DNA of 64,000 nucleotides from JAJDTT01 sp022827025 (GTDB lineage: Bacteria > Acidobacteriota > UBA6911 > RPQK01 > JAJDTT01), in contig OZ241897.1 of NCBI GenBank assembly GCA_965203535.1, positions 5,580,001-5,644,000 on the forward strand. Reading direction: 5' to 3'. Positions within the stretch are counted from its first letter, which is position 1. Every line of letters begins with the position of its first letter. The notes beneath the pieces were generated by a model, which was given only the letters and a program-made list of their open reading frames with translations, did not search any database and was not told where the DNA came from. This document shows, piece after piece, positions 8,636 through 17,724 of this stretch. The position numbers and the translations under genes were made by a program.

Positions 8636-10738
8636 CTAATTCAGTTTTCGTGGGATGGTCACCGACCAACTCCGGTTGAAATGTCTTCTTCCGTTGACCG
8701 TGATCTCGATCTCCACCAGGTGGCGGAACGCCGCCTTGTTGCTGGAAGTCAGCTCGTTGGCCTCGATCTTGATTTCCGATTCCGGCCGGGTGATGGATAG
8801 CGTGGCCTCGGCCTTCAGCGCGGCGTTCGCCGGGTTCTTCTCGGACACGGTGAAACTGGAGAGCAGCTTCATGGCCTGCTCGCCGCCGCCTCGCTTGCCC
8901 TTTCGCTCCTTGCCCAGGCGAACCGTGGTGGATTCGGCGACCAGGTCCTGGGTGATGGAGTATTGCAGCGGCCGCTCCTGATCCAGCGCCACCTTCGGGT
9001 CGGCGTTGGGCAGGGTCACGAACTCGGGCTCCGGCAGCTTGGGATTCTGGTCCGGGATCACCGGCAGGACGATGTGGGACGGGTAGCGGCCGTTGCGGTA
9101 CACGGTGTTCACGGCCGGCAGGGCCGTGGGCCAGGCGTTCTGGATGTCGGCGTTGGCAATGGCCACCCGGACCCGGTGTCCGGGGGCGAACACGTAGGTC
9201 ATCACCTTCACCTCCACCGGCACCTCGTGGACCTCTCCCGGCCGAAGCGGTTCGGGATCGAAATGGGATTTCCGGTGGGCGGCGTTCAGGCCGCCGTAAC
9301 GGACCAGCTTGGACGTCCCGTCCGGCGCCACGTCGATGAGCTTCACGCGGAAATAGGCCACCTCGGCCGTGGAGGAGATGTGCAGCATGGCGCGCGGCGT
9401 GCCCGAGACCTCCAGCGGTTCCTCCAACGGGTCCGTGGTGTAGGTCAGGGAGTAGGCTTCGTCGGCCCGCTGGTCGATGGGGTTGCCCCAGGGGAGAATC
9501 CCGCCCCCCCAGTGGATCCCCGAGGTGACCCCCACGGTCGGCTTGTACTCCAGACGGTCTCCTTCCTCATCCGGTCCCCCGGGAGGCGTGCGGCTCAGCT
9601 TCCCGTCCGGGTGAAAGTACATCCTGGTGGGCTGCTCCCGCGCGATGGGCCATTCCAGTTCCGAGCGCCAGAAACCGGGCTCCTCGACGGGCATGACGGG
9701 AGAGGGGGGATCGTATTCCCGGACGAAGACCGTCACCGGAGGCTCCTCCAGGACCCCGTTGTCGATCCCCTTGAGCCAATAGTCGAACCACTTCAACATG
9801 ATGGGCCGGCCGTCGATCCGGGGTCCGGGCACCGTCTTCTCGTTCTCGGCCCAGATGTGCCTCCAGGGTCCCACCAGGGCTTTCTTGTGCTTGACTTCCA
9901 GCTTGGAGAAGGCTCGCAGCAGGGCCGTCGGATAGACGTCGGCCCAGCCGGCGATGACGAAGACCGGGCACTTGACCCGGCTGTAGTCCGCCGACAGGGA
10001 GCGGTCCTGCCAGTACGGCCCTTCCTGCTGGTGAGAGATGTAGCCGATTCCCCAGGGCCGGTTGTGGTCCAGCCGCGTCTGCCAGATGTCGCTCCACTTC
10101 TCGCCGACGATTTCGGGATCGGGAGGGGCGAAGTTGTAGGCCGTCATGAGGGGCGAATAGGTGTCGAACATGTAGGGGCGAAGTGAGCCGCCGGGATAGG
10201 TCCACTCGGTATAGACGCTGTCGTTGGCCGAGCGCACGATGATGGTCTTGAGGCTGGGCGGATTCTGCACCGCCACCTGCCACTGCACCACCCCGCCGTA
10301 GGAAATCCCGGTCATGCCCACGTTGCCGTTGGACCACGGTTGGCGCGCGATCCACTCCACCATCTCGTAGCCGTCCCGTCTCTCGTCGTCGGAGTAGATG
10401 TCCTTGCTCCACCCGCCGGAGTTTCCGGTGCCGCGGACGTCGTACTGCACGATGGCGTAGCCCCGCTCCGCCAGATATGGCACGAACATGGGCCTTTCAT
10501 CCCGATAATCCGCCAAGGGTTCCCGCACCCCGCGGTAGGGGTGGTACATCATGACGGCGGGAAACCGCCCCTTCGCGTCCGGCATGGTGATCTTGGTCGC
10601 CAGCTCCACCCCGTCCCGCATGGCGACTCGGGGATAGATGATCTTGACCTTCCCCTCGTAGACCGGCTTCGAGAGCCCATGGGACTCTGCCGGCAGGGAC
10701 GCGGGCAGGATCAGGAGCAGGAAAAACAGGATCCACAT
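8636..10738 (-). CDS. CocE/NonD family hydrolase, copy 2, secreted
   Basis: A 700-residue exported hydrolase. The ATG at 10738 is chosen because GGAG lies seven bases upstream and a signal peptide starts there (MWILFFLLLILPASLPAES); an in-frame start at 10774 would bury it. It shows the S15 pattern: PRVAMRDGVELATK, nucleophile elbow GMTGISYGGVVQW, histidine motif VGPWRHIW, and the jelly-roll domain ending PSHIVLPVIP. An extra C-terminal beta-domain of about 110 residues ends in PRKLN and closely resembles that of copy 3. The gene is 45 bases upstream of copy 1 and 60 bases downstream of copy 3, all on one strand. The substrate is unknown. Confidence 0.85.
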   Translation of the reverse strand: MWILFFLLLILPASLPAESHGLSKPVYEGKVKIIYPRVAMRDGVELATKITMPDAKGRFPAVMMYHPYRGVREPLADYRDERPMFVPYLAERGYAIVQYDVRGTGNSGGWSKDIYSDDERRDGYEMVEWIARQPWSNGNVGMTGISYGGVVQWQVAVQNPPSLKTIIVRSANDSVYTEWTYPGGSLRPYMFDTYSPLMTAYNFAPPDPEIVGEKWSDIWQTRLDHNRPWGIGYISHQQEGPYWQDRSLSADYSRVKCPVFVIAGWADVYPTALLRAFSKLEVKHKKALVGPWRHIWAENEKTVPGPRIDGRPIMLKWFDYWLKGIDNGVLEEPPVTVFVREYDPPSPVMPVEEPGFWRSELEWPIAREQPTRMYFHPDGKLSRTPPGGPDEEGDRLEYKPTVGVTSGIHWGGGILPWGNPIDQRADEAYSLTYTTDPLEEPLEVSGTPRAMLHISSTAEVAYFRVKLIDVAPDGTSKLVRYGGLNAAHRKSHFDPEPLRPGEVHEVPVEVKVMTYVFAPGHRVRVAIANADIQNAWPTALPAVNTVYRNGRYPSHIVLPVIPDQNPKLPEPEFVTLPNADPKVALDQERPLQYSITQDLVAESTTVRLGKERKGKRGGGEQAMKLLSSFTVSEKNPANAALKAEATLSITRPESEIKIEANELTSSNKAAFRHLVEIEITVNGRRHFNRSWSVTIPRKLN

Positions 10739-10798
10739 GATGGCTCTCCTTCTGTCGTCCGAATCGTTCAGCATCGGTTGTTCCGGCAGGACCGGGTT

Positions 10799-12883
10799 TC
10801 AGTTCAGTTTGCGGGGAACGCTGACCCTCCAACTCTTGTGGCAGTGACGCTTCCCGTTCACCCTCACCTCCACCTGACTCACGAAATGGAACGCCTCCAG
10901 GTCGCTGGTCAGAATTTCATTGGCTTCCACGGTCATTCCCGACCCCGCGGGCGGAACCTGGTAAACATAACGGGCCTTGAGAACCGTTTCCGCGGGATCC
11001 CGTCTCGAAACCGTATAGGTGGAATGCGCCAGTCCGGGCGCCGGACCCGTCTCGGAGACTCTCTCCAGAGTGGCCGTCACCGTTTCGTTGACCAGGTCGT
11101 GTCTGATCTCGTGCCGGGTATTGCTGCCGATGTCCGCCATGGTCGCCGCCGGCCTCGGGGAAGGCCTGAATTCCGGATCGCTCATGGGGGGAGCTTGAGC
11201 AGGCGTCACCGGCAAGACGACATGGGAAGGATGGCTCCCGTCCCGGTGGATGGCGTTGACGGCGGGCTTGGCGGTGGGCCACGCATTCTGAAAATCCGCG
11301 CTGGCAATGCTGACCCGGATGCAGTGGCCCTTCTCGAACAGGTAGGAGACATACTTCAGATCGATTTCCAGCTCATAGATCTGTCCGGGATTCATGGGTT
11401 CCGGATTGGAGTGGGAATTGCGGTGCGTGGCGAGCAGCCCGCCGTCCGTCAGCCACTTGGAGGTGCCGTCGGGCGCCACATCGGTGAGCTTCACATGGAA
11501 GTAGGCCGTGTCTGCCGTGGAGGCGACATGGAGCACGGCCTTCGGATTCCCCGTGACCTCCAGGTCTTCCCCCAACGGTGAAGTGGTGTAGGTCATGGAA
11601 CAGGCGTCGTCGAGGCGCTGATCCACCGGCATGGCCCAGGGCATGATTCCCCCGCCCCAGTAGATCCCCGCGCTGATCCCGACCGCCGGGTCGTAATCGT
11701 ATTCGTCCGGCGCGCTCTCGCCGGCGGGACTCTCTCGACTCAGCTCTCCGCCGGGGTGGAGGTAAAGGGGAGTGTCCTGGTTCCGGGCCGGGGGCCACTC
11801 GTTTTCATGTCTCCAGAATCCGGCGTCCTCCAGGTACATGTGAGCCGCGGGCTTCTTGTAGCGGCGTATGAAGAGGGTCACGGCGGGCTCCTCCATGACG
11901 CCCGTGTCCTCCCCTTTGAGCCACTGGTCGAACCACTTGAGCATCTCGTGCCGGAAATCGATCCGGGGACCGGGCAGGGCTTCTTCCGGCCAGTAGTGTC
12001 CCCAGGGACCCAACAGGATCTTCTTGGGGACGTCGAGCTTGGAGAAGGCCCGCAGGATGGGGGTGGGATACGGGTCGGCCCAACCGCACCAGAACATGAC
12101 GGGAACCTGGATCCGGCTGTAGTCGGGCTGAAGCGAGCGATTGCGCCAGTAGGGACCCTGGAGCAGGTTCGAAATGAAGCCGATCCCCCACGGGGCGTTC
12201 TTCTCCAGCCGCTCCTCCCAGAGTTCGGACCAGCGAGGCCCGGCGATCTCCGCGTCCGGCGGCGACATGTTGAATGCGGTCATCATGGGGGCGAAGCTGT
12301 CGAACATGTAGGGACGGATGCTGCCGCCGGGATTGGTCCAGTCCAGGTAGACGTCGTCGTTGGAGGATCCGATCACCAGGGTCTTCAGCGAGGGAGGACT
12401 CTGCACCCCCACCTGCCATTGCACGACGCCGCCGTAGGACATGCCCCACATCCCGACGTTGCCGCTGCACCAGGGTTGGGCCGCGATCCATTCCACCATG
12501 TCGTAGGCGTCCCGGCGCTCCTCGTCGGAATAGACGTCCCGGGTCGTCCCGCCGGAATTTCCGGTGCCGCGAACGTCGAAGTAGACGACGGCGTAGCCTC
12601 GTCGGGCGAACCAGGGAGGGCCGTCCCATCTGTGGTTGTAGGTCGCGTCCGAGCTGGTCTCCTTGACGTTCCTCAGCCAGCGATAGGGGTTGTAGGACAC
12701 GATGGCGGGAAACCGTCCCTCCGCGTCGGGACGAACGACGACGGCCGCCAGCTCCACGCCGTCCCTCATGGGGACCCGGACCCGGCGTTCCAGGCGCACG
12801 TTGTACGAAGGGGGGACTTTCGTGTTCCCTCGACTCCCAGGATTCAGCGGCGGCAACAGTGTTTCAGCCCCGGCCCGATCCAC
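10799..12883 (-). CDS. CocE/NonD family hydrolase, copy 3, with a disturbed 5' end
   Basis: About 694 residues. It has the family pattern (VPMRDGVELAAVVV, nucleophile elbow GMWGMSYGGVVQW, LGPWGHYW) and the same extra C-terminal beta-domain as copy 2, ending PRKLN. Unlike copies 1 and 2 it has no signal peptide. The only start before the conserved VPMRDG block is a GTG at 12883 with no convincing ribosome binding site, and the first 25 or so codons lie inside the 150-bp tandem repeat array (12809-13407). I infer that expansion of the array replaced the original start and signal peptide, so the gene may be poorly expressed or mislocalised, or translation may begin at a non-ATG codon. Confidence 0.75.
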   Translation of the reverse strand: MDRAGAETLLPPLNPGSRGNTKVPPSYNVRLERRVRVPMRDGVELAAVVVRPDAEGRFPAIVSYNPYRWLRNVKETSSDATYNHRWDGPPWFARRGYAVVYFDVRGTGNSGGTTRDVYSDEERRDAYDMVEWIAAQPWCSGNVGMWGMSYGGVVQWQVGVQSPPSLKTLVIGSSNDDVYLDWTNPGGSIRPYMFDSFAPMMTAFNMSPPDAEIAGPRWSELWEERLEKNAPWGIGFISNLLQGPYWRNRSLQPDYSRIQVPVMFWCGWADPYPTPILRAFSKLDVPKKILLGPWGHYWPEEALPGPRIDFRHEMLKWFDQWLKGEDTGVMEEPAVTLFIRRYKKPAAHMYLEDAGFWRHENEWPPARNQDTPLYLHPGGELSRESPAGESAPDEYDYDPAVGISAGIYWGGGIMPWAMPVDQRLDDACSMTYTTSPLGEDLEVTGNPKAVLHVASTADTAYFHVKLTDVAPDGTSKWLTDGGLLATHRNSHSNPEPMNPGQIYELEIDLKYVSYLFEKGHCIRVSIASADFQNAWPTAKPAVNAIHRDGSHPSHVVLPVTPAQAPPMSDPEFRPSPRPAATMADIGSNTRHEIRHDLVNETVTATLERVSETGPAPGLAHSTYTVSRRDPAETVLKARYVYQVPPAGSGMTVEANEILTSDLEAFHFVSQVEVRVNGKRHCHKSWRVSVPRKLN

Positions 12884-13407
12884 TCGACGAGATCACTCTT
12901 CCACCAGGACACGCATTCCCCGGGTGCTGGTCCGTCCGCCGGGCTCGATTTCCGGATGGAGGGGGGACTTTCCTGTCCCCCCGACTTCCAGGATACAGCG
13001 GCGGCATCAGTGTCTTAACCCCGGCCCGATCCACTTGACGAGATCACTCTTCCACCAGGACACGCATTCCCCGGGTGCTGGTCCATCCGCCAGGCTCGAT
13101 TTCCGGATGGAGGGGGGACTTTCCTGTCCCCCGACTTCCAGGATACAGCGGCGGCATCAGTGTCTTAACCCCGGCCCGATCCACTTGACGAGATCACTCT
13201 TCCACCAGGACCCGCATTCCCCGGGTGCTGGTCCGTCCGCCGGGCTCGATTTCCGGATGGAGGGGGGACTTTCCTGTCCCCCCGACTTCCAGGATACAGC
13301 AGCGGCATCAGTGTCTTAACCCCGGCCCGATCCACTTGACGAGATCACTCTTCCACCAGGACCCGCATTCCCCGGGTGCTGGTCCGTCCGCCGGGCTCGA
13401 TTTCCGG
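12809..13407. repeat. Four tandem units of about 150 bp derived from the 3' end of the SUMF1-like gene
   Basis: The anchor GATCCACTTGACGAGATCAC recurs at 12877 (one base different), 13028, 13178 and 13329, giving a period of 150-151 bp. Each unit contains a GGGGGGAC-loop-GTCCCCCC hairpin, a stretch CCAGGATACAGC, the anchor, and the last 20 or so codons of the SUMF1-like gene read on the minus strand. The rightmost unit is the genuine end of that gene (stop at 13345-13347). The leftmost unit is more diverged and runs into the first codons of the third CocE gene. The units differ by only a few bases, so the amplification looks recent. Confidence 0.9.
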
Positions 13408-14379
13408 GCGGAACGACGGCCGATAGGCGTCGGGACTGTTGAGCCAACTCCCTCCCCGCATGCTCCGGACTCCCTCTGCGTCCGGTCCCCGGGGATCGGT
13501 TCGGGCCGGGTCTTCACCCGCCCAGTCCAGGGTGTATTCCCAGACGTTGCCGATGGCGTCGAACAAGCCTCGCGGATTCGGATAGAACCTCCCCACGGGA
13601 GCCGTGCCCTCGAATCCGTCGTCCCTTTCCTCCGGGATGAGACTGCGCATTTCGGTCCCGGTCAGGAACAGGTCGGCGTCGGAATCGTCCGCCATGGCGG
13701 CATCCGCCACGTTGGCCCAGTAGCCGCTGGGAAGCCGGGGATCCCGCACGTAATCGGCCGGTCTCTTGCCCCAGTAGTAGCGGGTGACGGTCAGGGCCCG
13801 CTGGCCGTATTCCAACTCGCCCTCAGTGGGCAGACGAACCGTTCGTCCCGACTTGCCGCTCAGCCAGCGGCAGAACTCCACAGCGTCGAACCAACTGATG
13901 CAGGTGACGGGATGGTCGGATCCTTGGGGAAAACCGGGACTCCGCCAGGAGGCGTCGGACTTGGGACCCCAGTTCCCGCCACCCATGGTATAGCAGCCTT
14001 TTCCCATTCCCCTCCAGGAACGGCGTCCCGTCTCGGCGTCCGTCCGGTAGCCGCTGTCCTCCACGAAGCGCCGGAACTGCCCGACGGTCACCTCGTATTT
14101 GCCGAGATGGAAGGCTTTGGTGATGGTCACCTGGCGGGCCCGCAGATCATGGGGAGCGAACAGGCCGATCAGGGCCCGGGACCAGTCGGTCTCCCCCATC
14201 ATGAACTCGCCGGGCGGGATCCGAATCAGTTCCAGTTGAACTCCAGATCCGAGATCCAGCGTGACCTCCTCATGCCCGGCAGCCGACCCCGCCGGCACCG
14301 GGCCGAATCCGCTACCTGTAAACAGGACGCCGATGGTGACCAGCGCCAAAGCGAGTCGGCCGGTTGCCTGGTTGGACAT
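13345..14379 (-). CDS. SUMF1/formylglycine-generating-enzyme-type domain protein, exported
   Basis: A 344-residue protein with an N-terminal hydrophobic signal (ALALVTIGVLFTGSGFGPV). The rest is one FGE-sulfatase domain: IPPGEFMMGETDWSR at the start, then YEVTVGQFRRFVEDSGY, CISWFDAVEFCRWLSG, RLPTEGELEYGQRA, GNVWEYTLDW and RGGSWLNSPDAYRPSFR. True formylglycine-generating enzymes act on sulfatases, but no sulfatase is present here and most bacterial secreted members have other or unknown roles. It lies between the CocE trio and the TonB receptor on the same strand. Its last 20 codons are copied three more times downstream in the tandem array. Confidence 0.8.
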   Translation of the reverse strand: MSNQATGRLALALVTIGVLFTGSGFGPVPAGSAAGHEEVTLDLGSGVQLELIRIPPGEFMMGETDWSRALIGLFAPHDLRARQVTITKAFHLGKYEVTVGQFRRFVEDSGYRTDAETGRRSWRGMGKGCYTMGGGNWGPKSDASWRSPGFPQGSDHPVTCISWFDAVEFCRWLSGKSGRTVRLPTEGELEYGQRALTVTRYYWGKRPADYVRDPRLPSGYWANVADAAMADDSDADLFLTGTEMRSLIPEERDDGFEGTAPVGRFYPNPRGLFDAIGNVWEYTLDWAGEDPARTDPRGPDAEGVRSMRGGSWLNSPDAYRPSFRPEIEPGGRTSTRGMRVLVEE

Positions 14380-14476
14380 GGTTCTCTTCAGGTTCGTGGC
14401 TCAACGGCGCAAGGGGAGTCTCGGCAGGACGAACGAGTTTGCTGTCGCCTCCCCCTGTGTTCCGTTCGGTTCTCGG

Positions 14477-17400
14477 CTAGAACGTGTATTTCAGCGAGAA
14501 CTGGATCTCTCTGGCCTCGAACGCACCGCCGATCACACCAAACGCCGGCGTGCCGAAGGTATTGGCCGGCTGCAGGAAGTTGGCCCGGTTGAGGGCGTTG
14601 AAAATTTCCCCTCGAAACTCGAGCACGTGATCTTCCGTGATGGGGAACCTGCGATGCAGCCCGAAGTCGACGTTGACGAACCCCGGACCCCGGGTGACGT
14701 TCCGGCCCAGATTCCCATAGGTGAACGGCGCCGGATTCTGAAAGGCCCTGATGTTGAAGAACTGCTGAACGGTCTTGGGCCCGGCGTTGGGGTCCTGACC
14801 CGACACCCAATCCGGAACGTCCGTCCCGAGTCCGGTGTTGCTGTTGTCGTAGGGCAGTCCGATATGGAACGGCTGGCCGCCCTCCAGGGTCACGATCCCT
14901 TGAATCCGCCAGTTCCGGAGCAACATTCCGCCGAATCCCGCCATTCCCTTGCCGAAGGGAAGCTGGTAGACCCAATTCGCCGCGAAGCGGTGCGGAACGT
15001 CGTATTGACATGGACCCCAGTCTTCTTCGAAGTCGCGCGGGTCCCGCGTCCCCCGGGGAGAGCCGTCCCCGTTGACCTGAACGCTCCCGGTATCCATGCA
15101 CCTGGACCAGACATAGGAGGCGAGGAAGCCCAGGCCTCCGGAGAATCGCTGTTCCGCCCTCAACTCCAGCCCGTTGTAGCTCGACCAGCCCTGGTTGTCG
15201 GTGCGGGTGTCGTTCACGATGGACGGGATGATCCGGCGCGAGGCGACGGACCCCGGTCCGGGTCTCAGCGGGGAGTTGGTATTGAAGACGGTGAGGAGGT
15301 TGCTCCCCCGGTTGCCGATGTAGGAGGCGGAGATGGCGGTGTTCCCGATCTGCCGCTGCAGCGTCAGGTTCCAGACCTGGTTGTAGGGGTCCGTCCATCC
15401 GGGGTCGTTGGAGTAAAAGTTCAAGCTGGGAAGCCCGACCCCGGGAAATGGAGCGCTGAAGGACAACTGGGGTGTCCTCGTGTCCGAGATGAAGGTCTCC
15501 GGGCTGACGTACGGAGGCGACATGGCGGCGAAGAAGGAGAAGACCATGTTGGGAGACATGTAGAACAACCCGTAGCCGCCGCGCAGAACGGTCTCGTTGT
15601 TGATCCGGTAGGCAAAACCGAGCCGGGGGGCGAAGTTGTTCTTGTCCGCCTTGTAGACGCCCCGGGGGATGTCCTCTCCGGCGTGCGCCAGAACCAGTTC
15701 GGGCGCCCGCGAATAGTCCGGCTGGGCGTAGCGTCCGTGTTTCTCATAGGGGGGCTGGAACAGTTCGTAACGCACCCCCAGGTTCAAAGTCAGATCGGGC
15801 GAAACCTTCCAGTCGTCGTTGATGTAGATGCCGAAGTCCTTCTTGCGGAAGTTGCGGAATCCGTCATTGACCGTGCAGCACCGCGAGGTCCGGTTGGGAA
15901 CTCCCAGGATGTAGTCCGCCACCGGGTTCCCCGTCCCCGGCTGCGTGCCGGTTTCGGTCAACTGCGAAGTGAAGATTCCATTGAAAGTGAACAAGCCGTG
16001 GGCGAACAGGGCATGGCCGCCGTTCATCTGGTACCAGTCGACGGAGGCGCCCGTGGAAATGTTGTGGTTGCCGCTGATGTAGGAGAAGTTCTCCCGCACT
16101 GCGAACTGGTTGTCGGAGCGATTGTTGGGTGCGTTGGCAATGGCCCCGGTGCCGCCCAGGCCGGCAATGTTGATGTTGGGGTTGCCCAGAAAACGGGGGC
16201 TCAAGCCGTGGATCCCCAACTCCTCGTTGACCGCCACTTCCTGTTCCGAGTCCTCCAGAACCTGGGTGTGCCGGTTGAAGCCGACCCGGAGGTCGTTGAC
16301 CGCGTTGGCCCCAAAAGTGTGGGTGTGGCCCAGCACGGCATTCTGAGCCGGGGACTTCCAGACGGTGGTGAAATTGGGGAGCGAAGCGAAGACGAAGGGC
16401 CAGAGGCGATCGTACCGGACCAGCGTATAGCGGCCGAAGATGGTGTCTTCTTCTCCGATCCTCTGATCGATACGAATGTTCAACTGGTCGCTGAGAACCT
16501 CCTGGTTGGAGGAGTCCACCAGGTTGCTGACCACGCCGGGACGATTCGCGGTGGGAAACAACCGCGTGAAGGCCTTCACCGAAACCGGATGCCACATGCT
16601 CTCGGGGACCATTTTGTTGGCGAAAGGCGTACGCAGACCGGTGTCGGGATTGACGTCGAAGGGATTGAAGATGGGGTTCCCTTCACTGAAATCTCCCCGC
16701 CGCTGCAGATCCGTGGGCACGCTGACGGCGCGGGTCACTTCCTTGTCCGACCGGATCGCCTCGTAGGTGACGAAGAAGAAGGTCTGGTCTTCCACGATCG
16801 GCCCGCCTATGGCGACCCCGACATTCTGTTGCGAGAAGGGCTCCTTCTCGGCGGCGAAGAAGGTGCGCGCGTCGAAGGCGTCGTTCCGGAAGAACCCCCA
16901 GGCGGAGCCATGGTAGTCGTTCACGCCGGCGCGGGAGGCGATGTTGACCACGCCTCCGGAAGCCCGGCCGAACGCGGCCGAGTAGTTTCCGGCCTGGAAC
17001 TTGAATTCCTGGATGGCGTCCACGGTCATGCGGAATCCGACGCGGGTATCGACCGCGTCCTTCATGTCGATCCCGTCCAGCAGGAAGACCGTGCCTTCAG
17101 CGGGCGCTCCATGCACCGAGAAGTTGCCCCCGAAAATGCTGCTGTGAAAGCTGATTCCCCCTCCGGGAAGCTTGTGGGTCGAGACGGCGCCCGGCTGCAG
17201 TTCCACCAACTGGATGAAATTGCGTCCGTTCAAGGGAAGATTGACGATGGTCTCGTGGTCGACCACGTCTCCGATCTCCCCCGACTCGGTCTGCAGGGGC
17301 GGCGGTGTCCCAAGGACCTCCACGACCTCCTGGATCTCGCTCGGCGAGAGGGTGATGTCCACGGCCACGGTCTCATTGACCCGGACCACGATGTCCCGCC

Positions 17401-17671
17401 GGAGCACCGGTTGAAATCCCGCCAGCTCCGCCCGAATGGAGTAGTCGCCCGGCTGCAGGAACACGAACTTGTAGGCCCCCGTGTCGCCGGTGACGGCGCC
17501 CCAGGTCTGGGCCGTTCCCACGTTGGTCAGGAGGACGTCGACGCCCGGGATGATTCCGCCCGTCTCGTCCGTGACCCGGCCGCTGATCCCGCCCGTGGTG
17601 ATCTGGGCCGACAGGGGCGCGGCCAGCATGGCGACGCTCAGCAAAAGGATTGAAATTTGAAATTTTCGCAT
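14477..17671 (-). CDS. TonB-dependent receptor with N-terminal carboxypeptidase-regulatory-like domain
   Basis: A 1064-residue outer-membrane protein with GGAG before the ATG and a signal peptide (ISILLLSVAMLAAPLSAQ). Residues 24-105 form a carboxypeptidase-D regulatory-like beta-sandwich (GGISGRVTDETGGIIPGVDV). The plug follows (VVDHETIVNLPLNGRNFIQL, GGGISF and VHGAPAEGTVFLLDGIDMKD), then a long beta-barrel ending in the aromatic FSLKYTF. This architecture, with LPLNGRNF, is the expanded receptor family of Acidobacteriota, generally thought to import oligosaccharides, peptides or other large nutrients with TonB energy. Its place next to secreted hydrolases and a serine hydrolase suggests uptake of their products. 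No TonB, ExbB or ExbD gene is in the window. Confidence 0.93.
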   Translation of the reverse strand: MRKFQISILLLSVAMLAAPLSAQITTGGISGRVTDETGGIIPGVDVLLTNVGTAQTWGAVTGDTGAYKFVFLQPGDYSIRAELAGFQPVLRRDIVVRVNETVAVDITLSPSEIQEVVEVLGTPPPLQTESGEIGDVVDHETIVNLPLNGRNFIQLVELQPGAVSTHKLPGGGISFHSSIFGGNFSVHGAPAEGTVFLLDGIDMKDAVDTRVGFRMTVDAIQEFKFQAGNYSAAFGRASGGVVNIASRAGVNDYHGSAWGFFRNDAFDARTFFAAEKEPFSQQNVGVAIGGPIVEDQTFFFVTYEAIRSDKEVTRAVSVPTDLQRRGDFSEGNPIFNPFDVNPDTGLRTPFANKMVPESMWHPVSVKAFTRLFPTANRPGVVSNLVDSSNQEVLSDQLNIRIDQRIGEEDTIFGRYTLVRYDRLWPFVFASLPNFTTVWKSPAQNAVLGHTHTFGANAVNDLRVGFNRHTQVLEDSEQEVAVNEELGIHGLSPRFLGNPNINIAGLGGTGAIANAPNNRSDNQFAVRENFSYISGNHNISTGASVDWYQMNGGHALFAHGLFTFNGIFTSQLTETGTQPGTGNPVADYILGVPNRTSRCCTVNDGFRNFRKKDFGIYINDDWKVSPDLTLNLGVRYELFQPPYEKHGRYAQPDYSRAPELVLAHAGEDIPRGVYKADKNNFAPRLGFAYRINNETVLRGGYGLFYMSPNMVFSFFAAMSPPYVSPETFISDTRTPQLSFSAPFPGVGLPSLNFYSNDPGWTDPYNQVWNLTLQRQIGNTAISASYIGNRGSNLLTVFNTNSPLRPGPGSVASRRIIPSIVNDTRTDNQGWSSYNGLELRAEQRFSGGLGFLASYVWSRCMDTGSVQVNGDGSPRGTRDPRDFEEDWGPCQYDVPHRFAANWVYQLPFGKGMAGFGGMLLRNWRIQGIVTLEGGQPFHIGLPYDNSNTGLGTDVPDWVSGQDPNAGPKTVQQFFNIRAFQNPAPFTYGNLGRNVTRGPGFVNVDFGLHRRFPITEDHVLEFRGEIFNALNRANFLQPANTFGTPAFGVIGGAFEAREIQFSLKYTF

Positions 17672-17724
17672 CGGTTACGCTCCTTCGGTCAATTGAGTTC
17701 CCTGCTGTTCGCAGTTCGAATCTC

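Noticed and set aside
5402..8800. Long open frames opposite the symporter, oxidase and CocE genes
   Set aside because: Translations are rich in Arg, Gly, His and Pro with no domains; they mirror GC-rich codon use of the genes on the minus strand.
12809..13407. CRISPR-like array
   Set aside because: Units are about 150 bp, contiguous and with no unique spacers; they are copies of a gene end.
14261..17653. 1130-codon open frame opposite the TonB receptor
   Set aside because: A shadow of the receptor gene; the receptor has signal peptide, plug motif and terminal Phe, the shadow has none.
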